Source: Malachius bipustulatus (lineage: Eukaryota; Arthropoda; Insecta; Coleoptera; Melyridae). Taken from it: 64,000 bases of DNA. Positions 24,921-33,069 of this stretch are shown here, piece after piece. Under the pieces are notes generated by a model. It was not told the origin of the DNA. It made no database searches and saw only the letters and a program-made list of their open reading frames with translations. Within the stretch, counting starts at the first letter, position 1. The number at the start of each line of letters is the position of its first letter. The translations under genes were made by a program, and so were the position numbers. The stretch is from contig OU342632.1 of the NCBI GenBank assembly GCA_910589415.1, positions 33,741,637 to 33,805,636 on the forward strand. The letters run 5' to 3'.

Positions 24921-25292
24921 GGGAGTCCCACACATGGTGCAGGAATGTCGAAAAGGACACTTGACGGCCTAGTTTCTTGAGGTGCATAACCCCTCCCCGC
25001 CATTCTATAATATTCAGGGTGCTTCAGGAAAAAGTTTGAAGAATCAATTAATCTGCTGCATCAAGAGTTTTCTTATGTAATTTTTTTTCAATTTTCTAAT
25101 TCCAGCTTAAGGCAGCAAAACGTGATGAAAATTTAGATACGGTAAGAGACTCCCGTTGAAATGTTCGTCCTCAGATTTCAGACTCAATCAATCAATTATT
25201 TATTTAAAAAATCTTTATAGTAATCTTCACACACGATAGACTAATTATTTATCTAATTATTTATTTAAACTTAACTTGATACTATAATTTAT

Positions 25293-25625
25293 TTAACACA
25301 AAGTGGTAATATTTAATTCGTAACACATTGTATTTACCTTCAACATGCGAAAGTTACTTTTCCTGAGACAAATCAAAGAGCCAGAATAATTGTGAGTGGC
25401 GTTCCCGGAAATCGCCAATTCTTCAGCAGCTGCGGGACAGAAAAGCGGGCACATATTAGCGCGTGAATAATTGAAAGGTCCTCCGCAACCCTTCACATGC
25501 CACTTGATCTTCCCCGACCGGCTAAGATCCCAGTTATCCCAGTTATAATCTCCCTTTGTTGGTGTGTAAGTGGCGGAGAATAACGGCATTCGACACCACT
25601 CTCTGAAAGCTCGAACATCTCCGAA
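25293..25625 (-). CDS. Candidate terminal exon of an unidentified cysteine-containing protein
   Basis: I do not recognise the gene. On the minus strand an open stretch begins after an acceptor-like CACCAG at 25,625 and runs to a TAA at 25,293-25,295 (about 110 codons; an internal ATG at 25,589 gives 98). The product has six cysteines in the last 100 codons, including G-C-G-G-P-F and M-C-P-L-F-C, two N-x-T/S sites, and an ending ...Y-S-G-S-L-I-C-L. The C-P-x2-C ... G-x5-Y-x2-S-x-I-C spacing loosely recalls an LCCL domain, but one residue is missing and the alanine-rich tail of that domain is absent. AATAAA follows the stop immediately (25,287-25,292). An overlapping 60-codon frame exists at 25,493-25,675. 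It is equally possible that this is a chance frame in AT/GC-mixed intronic DNA. Confidence 0.3.
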   Translation of the reverse strand, partial: FGDVRAFREWCRMPLFSATYTPTKGDYNWDNWDLSRSGKIKWHVKGCGGPFNYSRANMCPLFCPAAAEELAISGNATHNYSGSLICLRKSNFRMLKVNTMCYELNITTLC

Positions 25626-25679
25626 CTGGTGATATTATATGGAGAAGATAGCCCAAGGGTTCGAGTACGTGTCATGAAC

Positions 25680-28250
25680 GATCAACACCGACAGGAGACT
25701 TTCTATACTTTCTACATAAATACATATACACACTCGCTGTGTAAACTCTATTTATCTAAAAAAAAAAACTAAGCATTTGTAAAAATTGTCAAAAAACAAA
25801 TTTTGAACTTATCTACATGCTAAAATCGTTCCGGACTGCATCAGCGGGTATGTGTGCTTAAGAAATGCTTTCATTCCTCGTGTTTACTGGTAATTGAACA
25901 ACTGGAAAAGCTCTCCTTTATAGACAGATGTCCGATGACGTCATACCCCCTCCACCAGCTATCTTCATCCTAGCAACAGCTAGTCTCTCCGATGATGTCA
26001 TAGATTGCTGAGTCAGTTGATTACTCATTGTTATCTGACATAACGCCGAATAAGCATGGGCGTACAAGCAATTTTACTGGAGCTCTTCATCTAATCCAAG
26101 ATTGAAAAAGATCATCTAGGAAGTGTAACATAAGAGGGTGGTGCACCTCCTTGCTGCAGAATGATTTCCGAATGACACCTGCTACTTCGAGGCGAGTTGC
26201 TTATTTTAGTAATGAGACTATCAACGTTGGGGGGCGCCAGTTGCACATGCGGTAGTCTTTAGGTACGTGTTTGAACTCGCCAGTCATTTGGTTGGCCGTA
26301 AAGTTTTTTCTAGTGCGTTCTAAAAGTGGGTTCAATTTCGGGCATCGATGTTTTAACAAGTTTTGCGTCAACCTTGGACATAGTGGAACGGAAAATTTTG
26401 CAAAACCTAAGCAGGTCTACAGAGACTGTGTTTTAGCAAGGCCCCAAGTTTTTCGGCAACTAAGGCATTATCATAAGAATAATGAACCACGCACCAAAGC
26501 ACCCTTCATCTTCAGAACCAAATAAAATGTTGCCATAATCCAAGATCTTGTACGTTCATATCGTCGGTTGACAATCAGAACGATTGAAGTAGAATTGACC
26601 AATGAAATGAGATGAGGAAAATCCAGAGAAATATGTATCGGCTTTTTGGCGCCTATTTTATTTTGGCAATTGGCACTCATAGTGGCGGGTCTTGGATGTT
26701 TGAGAACGACCCGTTAACCAAGCTTCAGAGCATGGAATGGCACACTTAAACCTCTTCAAGATCCAAGAATCAAAAATCGTCCAAGATCAAATCTTGGTGG
26801 TTTACTGGCTTACTCGATAGCCAGGAAACACAAAAACTTCAACATGTGAGACCAAACATCAAGAAAAACTGGATGTTACATCAGTGGGCCCACAAGTTTT
26901 CGGCAAGTGAAAATATTATATTCCCATGGCTCTTCAATCTCTTGATTCCTTGTAACTTTTCCCTCTTCCCGAGATCGCAAATTAATCTCAAGGGCGTCTT
27001 TTTGGAACCCACGAAAACATTCAAAACCCTTTTACTGACCCGCTGAAGACTTCCAGTATCCAAATTATAGCACAAGAACTGCGATGAGAATTGGAAGAAC
27101 AAAAATTCTCTTCTTTTGAAGGAAACCATAGTTTAAGTTTAAACCATTATAAGAAATGAGCCTCTCTGCTAAATTTACCCACCTCGTACAGTTTCGCAGC
27201 TGCTACGTCCTTATATTCCTTCAACTACCCTTGCCTCACATCAATATATTCATCCTTTTATAGTGCATGTCATGAAATGATGACGAGTGACAAGTACAAG
27301 ACAAGGTACTGAAGACCATCACCCTATCCTTAAATATGACGTGTTGTCAGCTTTAGTGACATTATAAGAGCGACAATACCAACATCACTTCCTCGATTAT
27401 CTGGATCTGGAGTGAAAAGGGATTAGTCTGACTATTATAATTCCATTATACGGATCTTGTTATATTTAGGAGGTTTCAAGAGGTTTAAGTTTAAAAGAGC
27501 TCAGCCTACTTCATTTATATTGTCCAGTTGCTTGAATAAGGAAAAGATACAACAATTTTACATTTCCCTGGCTATTGTTATTGCAGTAGCAATGGCAGTT
27601 TCTACGAATCCTCAAGGGTGCATGCAGCAGTGTTAAGGTCAGCTAGCTGTTAACGCTAGTATAGTTGTTGTTGATATTTCACCGTTGCAACTAATGGTGG
27701 AAATGGGATTTCCTGGCAGTCATTACCAACTGCTGCAAATTACTGCAGACGGCTCTGGATAATGGTTGTTGCTGACATGTTTAGACATGCCGTATATCCC
27801 TCTCAGGGCCGCTTAGCCTCGCCATTATGATACTGCCGCCGCAAGCCGAACGGTGTAAATCCACGACCTGCTGACAGTTTTTCACTTTATGCTCGCACCC
27901 CGGGCTCATCCCTCCCCCCAAGTCTGCGGGGAGCTAAGTTATGACGTGCTTCACCAGAAAGGTTTATATCCACCCTTCTACCCACCTCTACAACTGGAAG
28001 GTTTTTTAGGAACTATCTTAACTTGACGGATCGCAGACGCATGCTAATCTGTTATTTGTACTGTGATGTGTCATTTTTTTTTGTGTAACATTGTCGAATT
28101 CTTTTTCAGGACGGAATTCTCACCATACTCACCTACAGGCTGGTCCGTAAGAAAATAAATCTGAAAAGATTTCCGACAAGCAACGAAAAACTCAATTTGA
28201 AATCGAACGCTTTTCTCTCACATTCCTTTTACGTTTTCTTTGACTGAAAA
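25680..28250. other. Unique DNA, no gene recognised
   Basis: Short frames (66-84 codons) at 26,271-27,129 have no known domain. A weak echo (CCCCAAGTTTTTCGGCAACTAAG at about 26,441 in pieces, CCCACAAGTTTTCGGCAAGTGAA at about 26,888) hints at an old ~445-bp duplication. About 27,770-27,960 is GC-rich. From ~28,100 the sequence grades into the satellite that follows. Confidence 0.35.
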
Positions 28251-29545
28251 CGAAAGGACATTGGCTAGAAATTTTATCCTAACACAGAAATTTATGACGT
28301 CGATTTGGTGAAGCCTATGTATAATTTTGACATTTGACAGCTACCACGCGTCAAATGTAAAAAATATGTCTCACAATACGTCTCTACCATTTTTGTCTTC
28401 GTTTTCCCTGATCGAAAGTTTTCCTCCTTAGATCGATCGCACGTCTATTTGGTGCAAGATTTTCCTGTAGCTTTGACATTTAACAACTGCCATACATTAA
28501 AGGGAAAAACTTTCTCAAGTAGCGTCTCTCCCATTTTCATCCCCGTTTTTGGTGGCGGAAAAAGCAATAAATTCGACCTAAAACTTTCTCCATAGATCGA
28601 ACGCACGTCGATTTGATGAAGACTCATTGTAATTTTAACCTTTGACAGCTGCCGCACGTCACATTAAAAAAAATGTTTCCCAAAATGCGTTTCTGCCGCT
28701 TTTCTCCACGTCTTCCTTGAACGAAAAGAAAAACAAATTTGACTTAAACTTTTCGTCCATAGATCGAACACACGTCAATTTGGTGAAGGCTTTTATGTAA
28801 TTTTGACATTTGACCGCTGCCGCACATCAAATGTAAAAAACAGGCCCCAAATTGCGTCTCTCCCATGTTCCTCCCAGTTTTCGCTAACCAAAAAAGAAAT
28901 AAAATTGGACCAAAAAACTTTCTAAAAACGCACATCGATTTGGTGAAGACTTTTATGTAACTTTGACATTTGACAGCTGTCATACGTCAAATGGTAAAAT
29001 GTCCAAAATTGCATCTCTCCCCCTTTCCCCGTTTTCACTGACCGAAAGACAAACAAAATTCACTTAAACTTTTTTCCATTTCACCGGCTGCGCGTCGATT
29101 TCATGACGATTTATGAGTAATAATGATATTTGACAGCTGTTACAAGTCAAATATAAGAAAATATGCCCCAAATTGCGTCCCTTCCATTTTCTCCGCGTTT
29201 ATCTGACCGAAAAAAATAAAATAAAATTGGCTAAAACTTTTTTCCACACGTCGATTTGGTGAAGACTTTTGTGTAATTTTGACATTTGACAGTTGCTACA
29301 AATTTAATGTAAAATAAATATGTCTCAAAATGCGTCTCTATCACTTTTCTCTCAATTTTTCTGACCGAAAAAGAAACGAAATTGGCTAATTTCCCTTATA
29401 CCGCACGGCGATTTGGTGCAAACCTTATGTGTAATTTTGACATTTGACGTCTGCCACATCTGTCAAATGTGAAGAACATGTCCCAAAATGCGTCTCTCCA
29501 ACATTTCTCCCTGATTTCCCTAGCTGAAAAATCGACTTGAACTTT
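28250..29545. repeat. ~160-bp satellite array with conserved hairpin, left part
   Basis: Units are marked by CACGTCGATTTGGTGAAGAC at about 28,298, 28,442, 28,606, 28,773, 28,933, 29,093, 29,249 and 29,406 (spacings 144-167). Each continues with TTTTGACATTTGACAGCTGCC...GTCAAATGT, a 9-bp-arm inverted repeat kept in most copies. Then come TGTCCCAAAATGCGTCTCTCCC, TTTTC...CTGACCGAAAAAGAAA and TAAAACTTTT. The retrotransposon at 29,546 cuts the array inside a unit (after AACTTT), and the unit resumes at 39,141. Confidence 0.88.
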
Positions 29546-31061
29546 TGTAGCGTCCCAATATTCTTCTGGACTGTTTAGAAGTAGAGGATTTTATCGTTTA
29601 TGCCGCAATAATGAAATCTGAGTATTATTGTGGATTGTCAGAAGGAAGTGACATTTCTATTTTTTACATTTCCTTGATTGACGCAATTTAATTGTTTGAA
29701 AGTAAAAATTTCAAATGGAAGCAATCAGGAATCATTTGGGAATAAAAGAAAATCAAAGTTTATTGATAGAAAAACAAAAAAGTTAGTTGAGGGACTTGTC
29801 AGAAAAGAGTCTTTAAAAAAAAATCATAAATAAAAACTGTAATTTTGGACAGAGAAACCCAAAGTGTTTATTTGAATGTTCCCAGAAGAGGATTGAATAC
29901 AAACCTTCCTAAAATTTCATTTCATGGATTGAGCGGAACTAAACATTTTGGTGAGCTATTTCTTAATGTCTGAGTAGTAAATTAATAGTGACATTTTTAT
30001 GCATTATAGGGTTTTATTTTTTTACTTTTACTTCTTGGAGTTTACCTATTATTTATACTGACTCCTGACAACGAGTCTGTTGGAGAGTTTGGATTTTTGG
30101 TTGGATTGTTTTAAAACTCAAAAATGGATCTCAGTGAAGCAGGGAGGTGATCATGATAACGATAGCAGATAGAAGGTTTAAGTCAGCAGAGATAACTTTC
30201 CTTTTTGAGTAAAAACTTGATAAGAAGAATTCATCAGTTCCATGTACGTAGAACGGCTCCATTCTTAGTAATTATTATTATTTTCGACTGAGTCTCTACT
30301 TAGTGTATTTTGGAGTTGTAATCCGAAGTTTAAATGTAAAATAATAGTTTTTTTTATAATAATCATTAATAGTTTATAATAATTTATTCTGTTGGGATTT
30401 AAACCCAAACTGAGGCGTAATGTACACTGGATAGATCTATCAAGGTAGAAAGCCAAATTTTAGTTAAGTAATTGAAAAGTTAACTCAGTTTGTACTTTTT
30501 AGAATTTCTTTATCTTTTTATAATATTTAAATGAATTTATTTGACTACAACTTCAGTTGAATTAACATTCTATTTTTTGAAAAGTGTTTATAACTGAGAA
30601 TACTTTATAATTTAATTCAGATTGAAACTTATTTTGGATATTTTATTTACGATCTGCTTTGCTTTGTTGGGGACTTAGGGTTAATTTGAGTGCAGTTTTC
30701 ATTTGAATTGAAGTATTTATTTAATGCTTTGTGTCTATTTTTAATACAATTCCTGTTAATAATCTTCTTATTTTTTTTATTTGAGTTTTTATGGTGATGA
30801 AGTGTCTTCTTCTTTTTTTTTTTAAATAATCACAACGTAGGGGGGGAGAATTGACACTGTTACGGTTCTATAAAGTTTTTAGATAATTTTTCTGACATAA
30901 GAACATCAACCGCACTGGTCTTTATAAATTTTATAAGATCGGAAGCGACCTACTGCATGATCACCCGATATTGTTGTTAATCTGCAGAGGTGACGTGAGA
31001 GTAGAAGATTGTACGTGCTCTCTGAATTTCGTTATAAGTATTTAGGACGGAGAGGGCGACA
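29546..31061 (+). repeat. 5' LTR
   Basis: 1,516 bp, TG...CA, same length as the 3' LTR. A TATA-like TATAAAG lies at 30,869-30,875, so transcription probably starts near 30,895-30,905, leaving a very long U3 (~1.35 kb) and short R-U5 (~160 bp). A polypurine run AGGGGGGGAGAA at 30,839-30,850 just before TTGACACTGTTACGG looks like an internal PPT/LTR boundary (see findings). The 63-codon minus frame at 30,265-30,456 recurs in the other LTR and is not a gene. Confidence 0.95.
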
Positions 31062-31066
31062 AATTT

Positions 31067-31084
31067 TGGTGCCGTGACCAGGAT
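31067..31084 (+). promoter_or_regulatory. Primer-binding site for reverse transcription
   Basis: TGGTGCCGTGACCAGGAT starts five bases after the 5' LTR. The leading TGG pairs with the CCA end of a tRNA, and the position is that expected of a (-)-strand PBS. I cannot name the primer tRNA from the sequence; matching its complement against the host tRNA set would settle it. Confidence 0.8.
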
Positions 31085-31336
31085 CGAATTATTTAAAAGT
31101 CTTTGTAAGGATTTTTGCTTTTGTGTGGTTTTCTGTTTTGGTGTGTTAGTCTCCTGGGAAAGTTTTGGAATTTAGATTTATTAGATGAAAGTTTTCTTTT
31201 GCTAGTGTACCTATAGAAGTGTGTGACCTTAGTAGTGTCCCGTTTAGTGTAGGTTCTTGGTGTTAATTGAAACTGTTGCTAGGAAATTTAGAGTTTTATT
31301 GTGAATTAATCGGCAGCCATAGATTCAAAGGCTAAG

Positions 31337-33052
31337 ATGACTAATTTATGTGCGTTCTCCTTTGAGGTGATGGACCTCAAAGTTAATGAGGTTAAGTATG
31401 AGATTTTAATAAGAGGACAAACTCCGAGGAATAACTGCAATATTAGACGTGCTCAATTGAGATCCTTACTGAAACAGATTCCTGTTGGTGTAACCGTTTC
31501 TCCTTTAGAATTTCAAGAAGATTTTGACTTGGCATCGGAATCTCTAGTTGATTTGTTCGAGGTAGTGCAGGACTCACAAATTATAGAAACTTCTTCACAT
31601 TTAGAACGTCGAATACGATCAAGAATGGTACATTTAGAGGGAAGGATAAGACGATTGAGAGTTGTTTCTGAAGATCAGGAATCCCTGAAGGCAGAATTAT
31701 TAAGTGATTTGACTTTGTTGAAAGGTGAGTTAGAAGTTAAGCTTGCTCAATGTTCATTCTTGTCAAACCAAACCTGCCAAGGAAAAGAATTGAGTAAGTC
31801 TCAAATGGAGGTATCTAATCCTGGAGATAGATTAGAGATGCCAACCACCAGCACTATGTCTGAGATTTCTTATTTTCCATGTAAGTCAGTAAGTGAGCTT
31901 TCCATTAGTGCAATAAGCCCTCCTTCGGCATTGAGTAAAGTATCAGCATGTTCTTCACTAGTTAGTGTTCCTAATAACCCATTCTCTTTTTCTTCTACCA
32001 ATCCGTTTTTACAAGATGAAGATCATATGTCGTCAGTTTCACGACAAGTACAACTGGTGGATGAGACTTTGAATGAATCGAATCCTTTTATTGACCAAAT
32101 TGTTACCCCTTTGGTATCCAAGCCAATTTCACAGTCGGTGATACCAAATAGAACTTATGTCCCTGTGTATAAGTGGGGTATACAATTTTCAGGAAGAGAG
32201 AAGGGGATAGAAATTGTTAAGTTTTTGGAGAGGGTGAATGAACTTAGTGTTGCGAGAGGAGTTTCTTTGGAGGAAGTATACAGTTGTGCTGTGGATTTGT
32301 TTAAGGAACCTGCTTTGTCTTGGTATAGAGGTATAAGAGATCAGCTGAACTCTTGGCAGGATTTAGAGTGTCGTATTAGGACAACATATATTCCTCCTAA
32401 TTACGACGAGGAACTGTTGTTAGAGGTTAAATCTCTTAAGCAAAGAACTGAGGAAAGTGTGATTAACTATATCTCCAAGCTGAGAATGAAGTTTTCTCAT
32501 TTGATTGTACCAGTCCCAATTGGGGAACAATTGAAAATAGTCAGGCGGAACTTACTGCCAGAGTTGAATGCCAGACTATGTCTAGTTGATATTTATACGT
32601 ACGAGCATTTGGAAACATTATGTCGACAGATTGAAAGAAATTCATTTCTGACACCTGTTGTTGAGTCCAGACCTAAACCATCAAGGAGGATTGAAGCAGC
32701 TCCTGTACATTTTAATAGAAGACCAGAAACTCAGGCGGTGTCTAGTAGATCATTAGTTAGGAGTGAACCACCAGTTAACTTTCCAAATATGAGTCGAACC
32801 TGCTATAATTGCGGACAGCTAGGTCATATGGCCATTTCTTGTTTAAAACCAAGGAGAGTTTATTGTTATTCTTGTAGATATCCTGAGGTTACAAGGAATA
32901 CTTGCCCCAGGTGTGGTCCGCGTTTGCTTATGTCCTCTAGTAATGAAAGTTTTCCAAAAAACGACAGCCCGAGGGATTCTCAGGGTGCGTTTTCCCTCGA
33001 GCCGCAAAGCCGCCCATTCCAAAGGCCAAACACCATTTCCAAGGAGGAATAG
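31337..33052 (+). CDS. gag: Retrotransposon Gag polyprotein (capsid + nucleocapsid)
   Basis: 571 codons. It is the structural protein that forms the cytoplasmic particle and packages the element RNA. Residues ~85-140 are rich in E/K/R/L with heptad-like spacing, a probable coiled coil. A Ser/Pro/Asn-rich linker follows (~165-270). Residues ~280-440 resemble a Ty3/gypsy capsid (W-x-I-Q-F-S-G near the start, ...A-L-S-W-Y-R-G..., ...I-N-Y-I-S-K-L-R-M-K-F... later). The nucleocapsid end has a CCHC zinc knuckle at 489-502 (C-x2-C-x4-H-x4-C), then an unusual second CxxC-x9-CxxC pair at 510-526. The start ATG at 31,337 is the first long-frame Met after the PBS leader. The last 90 nt contain the frameshift signal to pol. 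Confidence 0.93.
   Translation: MTNLCAFSFEVMDLKVNEVKYEILIRGQTPRNNCNIRRAQLRSLLKQIPVGVTVSPLEFQEDFDLASESLVDLFEVVQDSQIIETSSHLERRIRSRMVHLEGRIRRLRVVSEDQESLKAELLSDLTLLKGELEVKLAQCSFLSNQTCQGKELSKSQMEVSNPGDRLEMPTTSTMSEISYFPCKSVSELSISAISPPSALSKVSACSSLVSVPNNPFSFSSTNPFLQDEDHMSSVSRQVQLVDETLNESNPFIDQIVTPLVSKPISQSVIPNRTYVPVYKWGIQFSGREKGIEIVKFLERVNELSVARGVSLEEVYSCAVDLFKEPALSWYRGIRDQLNSWQDLECRIRTTYIPPNYDEELLLEVKSLKQRTEESVINYISKLRMKFSHLIVPVPIGEQLKIVRRNLLPELNARLCLVDIYTYEHLETLCRQIERNSFLTPVVESRPKPSRRIEAAPVHFNRRPETQAVSSRSLVRSEPPVNFPNMSRTCYNCGQLGHMAISCLKPRRVYCYSCRYPEVTRNTCPRCGPRLLMSSSNESFPKNDSPRDSQGAFSLEPQSRPFQRPNTISKEE
32956..33015 (+). promoter_or_regulatory. -1 programmed ribosomal frameshift signal (gag/pol)
   Basis: A heptamer A AAA AAC at 32,956-32,962 is in the gag zero frame (codons AAA 32,957-59, AAC 32,960-62), matching X XXY YYZ. 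Seven nt downstream, CGAGGGA (32,970-32,976) pairs perfectly with TCCCTCG (32,993-32,999). Within the 16-nt loop, GGGTG (32,983-32,987) can pair with CGCCC (33,011-33,015, one G-U), giving a possible H-type pseudoknot. The pol frame is -1 relative to gag and open from 32,947, so slippage here yields Gag-Pol. Everything is seen in sequence; activity is inferred. Confidence 0.85.
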
Positions 33053-33069
33053 CGTTAGACCATGTTGTT

